From: Lachancea mirantina
Taxonomy: Eukaryota > Ascomycota > Saccharomycetes > Saccharomycetales > Saccharomycetaceae
DNA: 64,000 nt
Assembly: GCA_900074745.1 (NCBI GenBank)
Contig: LT598462.1
Location: 372,001-436,000, forward strand
Direction: 5' to 3'
Shown piece after piece: positions 38,881 through 47,599 of the stretch (the first letter of the stretch is position 1; the number at the start of each line of letters is the position of its first letter). The translations under genes and the position numbers were made by a program. The notes under the pieces were generated by a model that worked only from the letters and a program-made list of their open reading frames with translations, did not search any database and had not been told where the DNA came from.

Positions 38881-41064
38881 ATGGGCCTTATATTCACTCC
38901 TAAACATCAGAAACTCGTCAATCAATGCTATCCTACTGGAAGAACGCCCGATAAAAAGCCCAAGTCTTCAGAGACTTCCTACCTGTTGTATTACGTGAAC
39001 TCTCGAAGAACGAAACTGGAGAAAGTTAGCACATATTTGGTGAAAAAAAGCACCGCTGACCTTAATCACAGACGAATTGGTAACATTACGGTCACCATGG
39101 AGCTTATGAACAAAATTGTGTGTCACTGTCGGGAAAATTTGAACGTTTTTGTCAAAGATTTCTTACATATCATGATCAAGACGCTTTCGAACAACAATGT
39201 GAACAATGATATCGGAGTCTTGGAAAGGATCGAAGAAACGTTGAGTAGTATATGCCGAAATTTGGACGGTGCGCTTTGTAACGGTGACGCGGAATTTATT
39301 GACCTTTTTAAGACATTTTTCAACTCGTATCTGCCAACTGTCACTGAAAGGGTCCACGACAGTAATCTTGTCTTGAAAGGTTGTACTGACATCTCAGTGG
39401 TCAGTAATTTGGCCATGAATCCACAAGGGAGTGAGTTACTCTCGGAGGCTGCAGAGCTCGCTTTGAAAAGTTTCCAAGACCGGAACCCGACTTACAAAAT
39501 ACGCAGCCTCGACAATACCGAGCAAGTTATCAACAGACGACTAACAAGGACCCAGACGCATGCACTGGGGCTTGACGATTTGCCGGAAGATACGGATTGG
39601 GCCGTGCGGGCGCTTCAGGCGTTTTTCAATACCTCTGAGACCGATAAACTCTCGCTGGCCATTAGGGTACTGTTGAAGATTTTACTCAAAACGCCCAACA
39701 AAGAACTTTTGGAGTTTATTTGCAACGGAATTCCAGTCCATTTGCGATACACCGTGATCCTGATCTTCATTCGTAATTTAAGCGATGAAAACGGGGACGC
39801 AGTCACTATTCTCAAGTTGGTGTCCAGTCTGCTGGTATCAGAAGTGAGCATCATCGGTCTTAGCGTGCTGGACGTCATGCGAGTATTGCTGAACATGCAA
39901 TCTGCCAATGGAAGTTCAAGAGAGATTTGCCATCAATGTTCATTGACTATTGCAGATCTTAACAAGAAGACTTACTACAAGGACCAGACCTCGGACATGT
40001 TTTTGGAAGTGCTTTCGAGACTGAAAGATGATAAGACTAAGGAAAACAGGGCCATTTTTGAAGAAGACTTACAACGGCTACTTGAATCTACTACCAACGC
40101 GACTCTGAGCCTCGATCTTTTCTTTGATTTGACACCGTTTACAGACAGTTACATGAAACTATTCCAGTTGGTCAGTAACTCTGTGTCGGGCGCTTTCACC
40201 ATCTCAAAGCTCTTTTCATTGATCGATTCTATGTCCTCGGTCAATGCCCAACAACATTTAATGTCAGAAGCATTCGCAAAATTCAAAAGTATAACGTTAC
40301 TTTCTGGTCTGAGACACTACTTATTCACGGCTGCCACCCCATCTTCGGCATACTACATCTACCACGCGGAAGCAGCTCGCTTCTTGGGTTTGGAAGACTA
40401 TAACTCTCAGACCTCCCACAAGAAAGCCATCTCTGAGCTTTTCTCAAGAGATGATCTCCTCAACTTCTACAGCGACATGGGGACCAACAAGTACTCGGAA
40501 AAGGGCAAACGTATTTTGCTGTCCAAAGAACCTATGCTATCCACTACGGATCTCATCTCCAATGCTTCTCCGGAGCAGCAGCAGCAGCAACAGCATGCCG
40601 CCAACCCAAATGATGTTCCAGGTATCGACAACCAGCTCACATATCCTGAGGTTACACCTACAAAACCTTACGATGCAAGATCTTTGAAAACTTTGAGGTA
40701 CACAACCCCTAAAGTGCGTGATTTGAAAAATCTAAATGGCAACAGCGCAGGAAATCCATCTGTCAACAATTTGCTCAGGGCCTCGCAGTCCGTCAAATCT
40801 CATATCACTAACATAACTTTCCTTCTCTCAGAACTTGACAGCGACGCAAACGAACTCAAAATTCAAGATCCTGACGAAGAGGAAATCGCTTTGGAGAGAT
40901 CGGAGATAGCGCGATCTCAAACCGTAAGACTCTCCACTATTGAGGGAAAAGGTTCTAAAAGACTTTCTGTTCCAATAAAAGTGACTCCAGAAACTGACGA
41001 ATTTACAGATGCTCAGGAAGAGGTAGAAGCTCCTAGTACAAGAGGGAAATTGTTCAAAGTTTAG
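38881..41064 (+). CDS. EFR3: Efr3, plasma-membrane anchor of the Stt4 PI4-kinase complex
   Basis: A 727-residue protein that holds the phosphatidylinositol 4-kinase Stt4 (with Ypp1) at plasma-membrane patches. The start MGLIFTPKHQKLVNQCYPTG matches S. cerevisiae Efr3 (MRLMFTPKHQKLVNQCYPTG), which sets the ATG at 38881 although the frame is open further upstream. A basic N-terminal patch (about 20-50, KKPKSSETS, NSRRTKLEK) suits membrane contact. A helical-repeat region fills most of the rest, then a Gln run (about 566-572, CAG/CAA codons), and the C-terminal SQSVKSHITNITFLLSEL that is also near-identical in yeast. Confidence 0.97.
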   Translation: MGLIFTPKHQKLVNQCYPTGRTPDKKPKSSETSYLLYYVNSRRTKLEKVSTYLVKKSTADLNHRRIGNITVTMELMNKIVCHCRENLNVFVKDFLHIMIKTLSNNNVNNDIGVLERIEETLSSICRNLDGALCNGDAEFIDLFKTFFNSYLPTVTERVHDSNLVLKGCTDISVVSNLAMNPQGSELLSEAAELALKSFQDRNPTYKIRSLDNTEQVINRRLTRTQTHALGLDDLPEDTDWAVRALQAFFNTSETDKLSLAIRVLLKILLKTPNKELLEFICNGIPVHLRYTVILIFIRNLSDENGDAVTILKLVSSLLVSEVSIIGLSVLDVMRVLLNMQSANGSSREICHQCSLTIADLNKKTYYKDQTSDMFLEVLSRLKDDKTKENRAIFEEDLQRLLESTTNATLSLDLFFDLTPFTDSYMKLFQLVSNSVSGAFTISKLFSLIDSMSSVNAQQHLMSEAFAKFKSITLLSGLRHYLFTAATPSSAYYIYHAEAARFLGLEDYNSQTSHKKAISELFSRDDLLNFYSDMGTNKYSEKGKRILLSKEPMLSTTDLISNASPEQQQQQQHAANPNDVPGIDNQLTYPEVTPTKPYDARSLKTLRYTTPKVRDLKNLNGNSAGNPSVNNLLRASQSVKSHITNITFLLSELDSDANELKIQDPDEEEIALERSEIARSQTVRLSTIEGKGSKRLSVPIKVTPETDEFTDAQEEVEAPSTRGKLFKV

Positions 41065-41250
41065 ATAAAAGTTTGTAAAATTAATCTGAAAAAAGTATGA
41101 ACACTTAGCATTAATACATGATCAATTGTCTTGTTGAATGCGATTTTTATAATTTTTTAGTTGTCTGTTCAGGTTTATAACCACGTTGATAATCTTGAAG
41201 TTTCTTGCTCTTTTAACAACCCCTACCTATAACCATCAACTAACGCGAAC

Positions 41251-43128
41251 ATGGCCAGTGTCCTATGTGTGCCGTTGAAGAAAACTTTACATTTAGATTT
41301 GGGCAAGCATCTTGGAGAATTGATCGATCAAGGCTTTTATCAGTCATCGTCCAGTTTCGAACAAGACCTTAAAACCATTACGCAGTTAAGAGAAGCGATT
41401 GAAACACCAGAAGTATCTGAAAAAGGACTTAATGGATTGATCCAGTACTATACACAATTCGTGCAATTGAAGAACAAGTTTCCCGTTGATCAAATTGAGT
41501 TTACATGGTTCGAGACCCTAGGACTTAAATCGTACGGTAAAAAAGCCTGCAGCTTTGGATTCGAGGAGGCTAACATTTTATTCAACATTGGTTCGATGCT
41601 ATCTTTGTTAGCTGCAGAGGCCAATGACACATCTTTGGCGGGATACAAGAAGATGTGCCTGTATTTGCAACAAAGTGCCGGTTGTTTTGAGAGAGTACTC
41701 GAATGCGATGGGCATGTTGAACAAGACACAGCAACAATCCTAGCTCTCGAAAATTTGATGTTGGCTCAGGCTCAAGAAATCTATTGGATCCAAGCGGCTG
41801 CTAAAAACCATAAACAGTCATTGATTTCACGACTTGCACTTCAAGTGGGATTCTACTACCGGGCTGCGAAGCAGCACGCAGAGCGAAGTCAAATCATCAG
41901 AGGAGATTGGGAAACGATATTTAAGGACAAGGCCCTGTATTTCGAGGCGGTTTCGGATTACCGGCAAAGTATTGCATATGATGAGAAGGAAGAGCATGGA
42001 CTGAGAGTTTCTTACCTGCGGAGGGCTTTTAGCACCATTAATACAATAATAGACCGAGACGATAGGGCTTTGACATTTCAAGAAAAGATAAATGCGACTT
42101 TGAAGCAAGCCGAAAGAGACAATGATTTGATATATCTTATGCCTGTAGTCCCAAATCCACCCATTTTGAAACCTGCACGTATGGTGACAGCTTGCATACC
42201 GGCGGAACTTGGATCATCACCAAACGAGGAAAATTCTGGTGTCACTCTTTTTCGTGACCTTTTGCCAGTATCGATAATGGAAAATGCTCAGGCTTTCAGT
42301 CGTCGCCAATCTCAATATATTGACCAACATGTCACTGAGCCTTTGAAAACCTTAACTAGGCTTTTACGAGAAAGTTTGCCAATGACAAAAGCGATTGACG
42401 ATTTGAAACCCGTGCCAATTGAAGAGTTTAACGATTGCGAAAAATCTGTTCAGGGACTGAGCCGAAATAGCGATCAGGTCGAGGCGATCATACAGGAAAT
42501 TAAAATTAAACTTGAAGAGAATTTCCATTCCGGTGAGAGCCAACTTTCAAAATCTGACTTCCAAGAAAAAGTGAGGAAGTTGAAACTCTACTTGGGTCAG
42601 GGTCGCGCAATTGATAAAGAAACAACAGAATCATTCTCTGTCATCGATAAATATTTATTGACAAAACCTATAAAATTGCCGTCGTCCAATGACCCGTTGG
42701 TAAGAGATGCTGCCGCAACGATCAAAAGACGTTACGAGGTGATAAATGAAATAAGATCTACATCTGAGTCTCACCCATTTCTCCCCCTAATTATTTCAGC
42801 CTATAAGCAGGAAGGTACTACTAATTTTGAGAATGCTTTTCAGGAGCATTTGAAGTTCTGTGATGATGCCTTAAGGACGGTTCAAATCGAGAAGCAAAAT
42901 AACAAGAAGCTCATCAGTATGCTCAAGGTAAAACAGGAAGATGCGGAAGATGCACGCCTGGATCCTGTACATTTATACATCCAAGACTTTAACTATTCTA
43001 TGAGGCTGTACGAAGATGTAAAAGAAAATTTGAAGGGTGGAGTCAATTTCTATCAGGACCTAATGCGTTCTGCTAATGCTATATTAAATGAGATTCGTGA
43101 AAAATCTTTCACTGGCCCTGAGGCGTGA
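41251..43128 (+). CDS. RIM20: Rim20, Bro1-domain adaptor of the alkaline pH pathway
   Basis: A 625-residue Bro1-domain protein. Its place directly before MOD5 and after EFR3 matches YOR275C/RIM20 (661 aa), not the longer BRO1. In S. cerevisiae Rim20 (PalA type) binds the transcription factor Rim101 and the ESCRT-III protein Snf7 so that the protease Rim13 can cleave Rim101 at alkaline pH. The Bro1 domain (about 1-350) has VPLKKTLHLDL at the start, IEFTWFETLG and FEEANILFNIGSMLSLLA; the V-shaped coiled-coil domain follows (about 360-620, for example LREAIETPE-like and SDFQEKVRKLKLYLGQG helices). No proline-rich tail, as expected for Rim20. It converges on MOD5 with 54 bp between stops. Confidence 0.9.
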   Translation: MASVLCVPLKKTLHLDLGKHLGELIDQGFYQSSSSFEQDLKTITQLREAIETPEVSEKGLNGLIQYYTQFVQLKNKFPVDQIEFTWFETLGLKSYGKKACSFGFEEANILFNIGSMLSLLAAEANDTSLAGYKKMCLYLQQSAGCFERVLECDGHVEQDTATILALENLMLAQAQEIYWIQAAAKNHKQSLISRLALQVGFYYRAAKQHAERSQIIRGDWETIFKDKALYFEAVSDYRQSIAYDEKEEHGLRVSYLRRAFSTINTIIDRDDRALTFQEKINATLKQAERDNDLIYLMPVVPNPPILKPARMVTACIPAELGSSPNEENSGVTLFRDLLPVSIMENAQAFSRRQSQYIDQHVTEPLKTLTRLLRESLPMTKAIDDLKPVPIEEFNDCEKSVQGLSRNSDQVEAIIQEIKIKLEENFHSGESQLSKSDFQEKVRKLKLYLGQGRAIDKETTESFSVIDKYLLTKPIKLPSSNDPLVRDAAATIKRRYEVINEIRSTSESHPFLPLIISAYKQEGTTNFENAFQEHLKFCDDALRTVQIEKQNNKKLISMLKVKQEDAEDARLDPVHLYIQDFNYSMRLYEDVKENLKGGVNFYQDLMRSANAILNEIREKSFTGPEA

Positions 43129-43182
43129 TAGGCTGATAGCTTTGGTCGAAAATCTGACACGCTAATCTGGCAAAAAATCGAA

Positions 43183-44466
43183 TCAAAAACATTCATTCAA
43201 TGAGTTTTTGAATTTTTCAAAGTTCTTCCTTTTGATTTCGTTCTTTAACGCCGTTCTGTGTCTCCTGCTCTGCAAGTGAATTTGCCAGTTTTTCTGGCCC
43301 ACCAAGATAAGAGGTTTAGCATTTTTGTCACGGCATTTCATGCAACTGAATTGCTCCCAACCCGTAGCCTTGGGGCTACTTGTTTCTTCTGGATTTAGCT
43401 TCAGTTGACTCTGAAGCCTTTTCGGGGCATACGGCTCCAAAGAACGCTTTCCGGTTATAAAACTGTTGGTTATTTCAAAAGCTCTTTTTCGAACATTTTC
43501 GTCCCATTTTGCAAGATCTGTTGCATCAAGTAAATATAGATCCTCACTTACGTCCGGAAGAAGCATTTTTCGTATCCATTTTACTTGCCTCTTGGCGTAT
43601 TGCCGTGTCCTTATTTTCATGCGTTCCAGGCCGTGCTCGTAAGGAATTTTGTCACGATTTTCAAGCCATGGAAGGAACTCTTTAAACCCAATTACTTGCC
43701 ATATGCCGTATTGGCATTGATCGGGTGTATAGGATTTTTCTTGATAAATTTTGTAAAGATGCTCAATCTCTTCCAAACCACCGGACTTGAGCATGGTATC
43801 AACTCTAGCGTCCAGACGAGCGCCTAGGACATCTGGATTACTGTAAATCCAGAAAAATAAAGTGTCATATATTAAAGCATTGTTTTGGGCCGCAAAAATG
43901 TTACTAGGCTTTTGACCAGTGGTGTAAAATATCTCAAGCATACGACGCACACGTCTCGTGTCATTGGGATGGAATTTTTGCGCAATCACGGCATCATGTT
44001 TCTTTAACTCGGCGTGAATCAATTCGGGTTGTTCACTGTCCAAAAATTTCCGTTCATCTTCAGTGAGCGGACGCAATTTTTCTTCCACACGTTTTTTGAA
44101 GAGTACCTGCAGATAATAATGGGTTCCTCCTACTATAATAGCGGTCTTCCCACGAGCATGTATGTCTTCAATCGCTTGTAAGCACTCTTTTTCGAATCTA
44201 TGCAAATAGTAGTCTTCGTCCCAGTCAACATGGTTCATAATATGATGCACAATGCCTTCACGCTCTTCTACCGGATGTTTATTAGTGATAATCGGAGCAT
44301 CTTTGTATACCTGCATCGAATCGGAATTGATGATTTCACCATTGACATGAGAGGCGAGTTGGATCGACAAAAGCGATTTCCCGACACCCGTGGTCCCCGC
44401 AATGACGATAACTTTGCCATGAGGCATCTTGAAAGAACGCAAGGCTCGCTTTAATGGACTTAACAT
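43183..44466 (-). CDS. MOD5: Mod5, tRNA dimethylallyltransferase with two starts
   Basis: A 427-residue enzyme that adds an isopentenyl group to A37 of tRNAs reading UNN codons. P-loop GTTGVGKS at 24-31, GEIINSDSMQVYKD, the family signature GGTHYYLQVLFKKRV, HPNDTRRVRRMLEI and RTRQYAKRQVKWIRKM are present. The C-terminal C2H2 zinc finger (CMKC...H...H, about 378-404) is the eukaryotic addition. Two in-frame ATGs, Met1 (basic MLSPLKRALRSFK) and Met14 (MPHGKVIVIAG), mirror Met1 and Met12 of S. cerevisiae Mod5, where leaky scanning makes mitochondrial and cytosolic/nuclear forms. It follows DML1 on the same strand by only 71 bp, so its promoter probably lies in the DML1 3' end. Confidence 0.97.
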   Translation of the reverse strand: MLSPLKRALRSFKMPHGKVIVIAGTTGVGKSLLSIQLASHVNGEIINSDSMQVYKDAPIITNKHPVEEREGIVHHIMNHVDWDEDYYLHRFEKECLQAIEDIHARGKTAIIVGGTHYYLQVLFKKRVEEKLRPLTEDERKFLDSEQPELIHAELKKHDAVIAQKFHPNDTRRVRRMLEIFYTTGQKPSNIFAAQNNALIYDTLFFWIYSNPDVLGARLDARVDTMLKSGGLEEIEHLYKIYQEKSYTPDQCQYGIWQVIGFKEFLPWLENRDKIPYEHGLERMKIRTRQYAKRQVKWIRKMLLPDVSEDLYLLDATDLAKWDENVRKRAFEITNSFITGKRSLEPYAPKRLQSQLKLNPEETSSPKATGWEQFSCMKCRDKNAKPLILVGQKNWQIHLQSRRHRTALKNEIKRKNFEKFKNSLNECF

Positions 44467-44537
44467 TTCTTGAATTTACGGGCATATTTTCCGAAGACTT
44501 GGATTTGAACAAAACAGTAATCAGTTCGTACGTTTTC

Positions 44538-45947
44538 TCACAGATCATCATCACCAGAATCCTCATCATCATAGAACCCTTCTTCATAGGCACTTGCGAG
44601 CGTTCCAAGGCTATCCTTGAGTTCTTCACGATCGTTATCGTATCTGAAATGTCGTTCGACGATTTCAAGCCATTTTCTGAAAACGTCGCGAGACTGGCCA
44701 GTAATTGAAAGTTGACTTGTATAGATTGTTTCTTGGGCAACTTCTTGAGGAATCGTATCGGAGGGCTTCCATTCGTAAGCTGAAAATTGATTGGAGTTTC
44801 TGTCCTTCTCAGAAGGAATCTTTTCTCTTGAAATGCTACATCTGGCGAATTCGTGATCTTTGCTATTCTTGAGCCGTGGAACTCGTGAAAAGAAGGAATA
44901 ATCGTGGTCTGAGATTTCGAGACCGGAGACCACGTTGCGGCTGAGTTCCTCGGATTGTAGACTCCATTTAAGTTCATTCATTGAGTTGGATTTGTTCAGA
45001 TCTTTCAAATCGAAACTTGAGTTGACGCCGTCAAATAGTTTGCATAATTCGCCCGCTTGTCTCCACGATGAAATCTCAGTGTTTGACCATAGCGGAAAAA
45101 AAAGATCTGATTCCTGTACCAAATAGACTGTAGAACGTATCTTGTTGCAAAGTAGATTAAATTTGGCTTTGGAGAAGGGACCTGGACGTGAAACGGTAAT
45201 CATGTCGTCCTGGTTGAATCCCCAAGTGAAAAGCGTAGCTTTAGGTAATTCGTCTCTCAAATCTGACACCATAGCAGAAGAAAACCCACCCCAAGAGTTT
45301 TCAATCTCAGAGATCAAATTAAGGCCTTGTAATTGTTCACATTTTTCTAGCTGCCACCGGAAATTTTCCTCGAGGAAGTCTGCGGAATAATGCTCAATGA
45401 ATTCATCTTGGCCTACACCGAAATCTGAGAACTTGATTTGACCCAGGTTTTGGAAATCGGGAAGTGACGCGTTTTCGGGATCGTGGTACCAATCGCGCAG
45501 AAAATTCAAATTCGACGGTCCGTAAATGAGCTTGGCGTAATCGGACCAGTACCGAGTATTGGAATCATTTAAATCAGGAAGTGCACTATTGGTATCAAGA
45601 GCCGTTTGATATTGAGATTTTGGAATCATCGGATGTGTCCTGATAACTTGTACATTTGAGTTCGTGGGCTTCGGGGCATCGCTGGTAGTCGCAGTGTAGA
45701 AATGATCATTACCTTGGGCTTCATACTGGTGAAGTCCCAATGCACCGTTTCCAGACTTCGCGTCCCACAAAAGTGCTCTTGGTGCGTACGATACCGTCTT
45801 GGATATTTTATCAATGGTCGGATTCAGGAAAACCTGAGCATCATTCTCTACCGGACTCAACTGTAGTAACTCTTCTCGACAGTTGTAAAACTGCGTAGCC
45901 AAATGGCATGCACGATGCGATACTCCAATGTTTAGAATCTCCCTCAT
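44538..45947 (-). CDS. DML1: Dml1, Misato/tubulin-like protein for mitochondrial inheritance
   Basis: A 469-residue member of the Misato family, distantly related to tubulins and FtsZ; S. cerevisiae Dml1 (YMR211W, 475 aa) is essential and needed for mitochondrial DNA inheritance. The start MREILNIGVSHRACHLATQF, then YAPRALLWDAKSGNGAL, RYWSDYAKLIYGPSNLNFL and SEIENSWGGFSSAMVSDLRDEL (about 212-233), are typical, the last being the Misato counterpart of a nucleotide-contact region. The tail is acidic (EEGFYDDEDSGDDDL). On S. cerevisiae chromosome XIII it adjoins EFR3; here RIM20 and MOD5 of the other track stand between. Confidence 0.94.
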   Translation of the reverse strand: MREILNIGVSHRACHLATQFYNCREELLQLSPVENDAQVFLNPTIDKISKTVSYAPRALLWDAKSGNGALGLHQYEAQGNDHFYTATTSDAPKPTNSNVQVIRTHPMIPKSQYQTALDTNSALPDLNDSNTRYWSDYAKLIYGPSNLNFLRDWYHDPENASLPDFQNLGQIKFSDFGVGQDEFIEHYSADFLEENFRWQLEKCEQLQGLNLISEIENSWGGFSSAMVSDLRDELPKATLFTWGFNQDDMITVSRPGPFSKAKFNLLCNKIRSTVYLVQESDLFFPLWSNTEISSWRQAGELCKLFDGVNSSFDLKDLNKSNSMNELKWSLQSEELSRNVVSGLEISDHDYSFFSRVPRLKNSKDHEFARCSISREKIPSEKDRNSNQFSAYEWKPSDTIPQEVAQETIYTSQLSITGQSRDVFRKWLEIVERHFRYDNDREELKDSLGTLASAYEEGFYDDEDSGDDDL

Positions 45948-46880
45948 GAGCTACTGACTTTCGTATGTTGTGGCTTAAGAAGGTATAACCTCTACAGGCT
46001 CTATTAGCTCTAAAAGCTCTGAGCTTAATGGACAAACTAGAGAAAGAAATGAAAACGTATAAGACAGACAGATGGGCCAAGGGAGCTGAGAAGGTGACAG
46101 ATAGTATCGCTAAAGCGATGCCCAAGGGTTGAATGGGATTCCTCTGTAAAGGCTCTTCCGACAAGATCTTGCCACTATCTGTTTCAGAAGGACAATGTAC
46201 TCAATAATAACCCTCGCTTCAAGTCTAAAGCCAAAGTATAGAAGCGGCAATTGTGCTACAACAGGTCAAACCGTTCTGACAGGGAAACGTGTCGTTACGA
46301 ACAATGGGGTACGGAATTGTGACAATGGTGACGCTATGAAACTGTGATGGTTGTATATAAACGCACAATGGGAACCATAAGAAAGGACGCCTGGTGCGTA
46401 ACAAGAATACGCAACAAAAGCGCCAAAACGGGTAGATTGGCACCTCACACAGATACTGCATTCCCAGACAGAAAATCGTCGCTTTCTACCTGCAAGAAAC
46501 TGTCCGAGGACCTCATACACTGGCAAGATGCGACGCACAGAGACGTCATTTACAAGGAAGCACCGAAATTGTCCCATTACCGGGCTAATATCAGTTTCAC
46601 CCCCTATCCATTACCAGGTCTATCACAACTTCCACGACTGTCACATTTCCGGGTTTGTTTACTCTGAACCTCCTGTCACGTGATGGCATACAATCCACCA
46701 GTACACCACCTGCGACTTCGGAGTTAACCACCGGAGTTTAGCCTGAAATTTTCACATCACCGCTGCCCTCGCTCATGTATCGAAGATCACCTAATATTTT
46801 CTCCAGATTACCTCATCAAGATAAACTTCTCGGCAAGATTCCGTTCATCTTGCCACGACCTCGGAACGGATTCACATTCC

Positions 46881-46980
46881 GTAAGCATCCGTGGGGTTCC
46901 GTGGGGTTCCGGGGCATCCGGGGGGATCCGGGGGGATCCGTAGGGCTTAGCCGGGCTTAGTAGGGCTTATTAGGGCTTGA
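46881..46980 (+). repeat. Array of ten degenerate 10-bp repeats, G+C-rich
   Basis: Exactly in 10-bp register: two GTGGGGTTCC units, one GGGGCATCCG, two GGGGGATCCG, then TAGGGCTTAG, CCGGGCTTAG, TAGGGCTTAT and TAGGGCTTGA, led by GTAAGCATCC. The unit drifts along the array, and the period equals about one helical turn. It lies 620-720 bp upstream of the TPO4 ATG. Confidence 0.9.
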
Positions 46981-47060
46981 TTTACTGTCATACAGCCAGT
47001 AAACGGTTGACTAATTTTTTCCAGCTGCACGTCCGTTCCGCGATTACTTACACCAGCCGT

Positions 47061-47120
47061 GCGACTCAATGCGACTCGGTGCGGCTCGGCACGGCTCTTC
47101 ACGGCTCTCCACGGTTCCGT
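47061..47120 (+). repeat. Second array of six 10-bp repeats
   Basis: GCGACTCAAT, GCGACTCGGT, GCGGCTCGGC, ACGGCTCTTC, ACGGCTCTCC and ACGGTTCCGT in register, 480-540 bp upstream of the TPO4 ATG. Consensus RCGRCTCNNN, different from the first array but of the same period. Confidence 0.85.
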
Positions 47121-47599
47121 GGCCGCGCGGACGAGAATGATTAAATCCGGGCAGCCATGGGGTCTTTCGAAGCCCAGACGGCGTTTCCATGGCGATAATG
47201 GTTTCGAACCTTACCGTGTTAACGCTTTTACAGCGCACATGCAAGTACCGAGGCAGAATCACCGAAAGCTTTAAAAGGGACGAGCATGCCAACATATTTG
47301 GTGCTGGGTTTTTCGTGGGTTCGTGAGAGTTTTTGAAGATCTTCTTTATACCTTGGATTTCATCATCGATTTGCAGGAAAGCCTTGTGACTTCGGAGTTA
47401 CCTCACACTTATTCTCGCTTATCTCGTCTGCAGCACAGCGGAGAAATTTTAGTTGCCTAAAAAGCTGCCAAAATCCAAAATTGCTCCTCTCGCGCCTAAA
47501 CTTAGGTGTGATTCGAGCTCCGTGTCCGACTCTCTTAAACCACTAACCACCAAACTGACGTCGGAATCTGAAGAGTCCTCTCCTGGTCATTCGGGCGGG

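Larger units (their letters stand above)
45948..47599. promoter_or_regulatory. Long divergent intergenic region DML1 / TPO4
   Basis: About 1.65 kb with no gene I can support. It contains a TATATAAAC near 46355, a TCACGTGA at 46676-46683, and the two 10-bp repeat arrays listed separately. The G+C content rises noticeably around 46880-47140 by eye. Confidence 0.5.

Noticed and set aside
41251-43128. BRO1 as the name of the Bro1-domain gene
   Set aside because: The protein is too short, lacks the proline-rich tail, and sits in the RIM20 slot before MOD5.
46344-46667. 107-codon frame in the DML1/TPO4 intergenic region
   Set aside because: No family likeness; overlaps a TATA-like sequence; similar frames exist on both strands there, so chance is likely.
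47180-47205. Possible tRNA B-box on the minus strand (GGTTCGAAACC)
   Set aside because: The flanking bases do not form a five-pair T stem, and no A-box or acceptor stem lies at the right distance.
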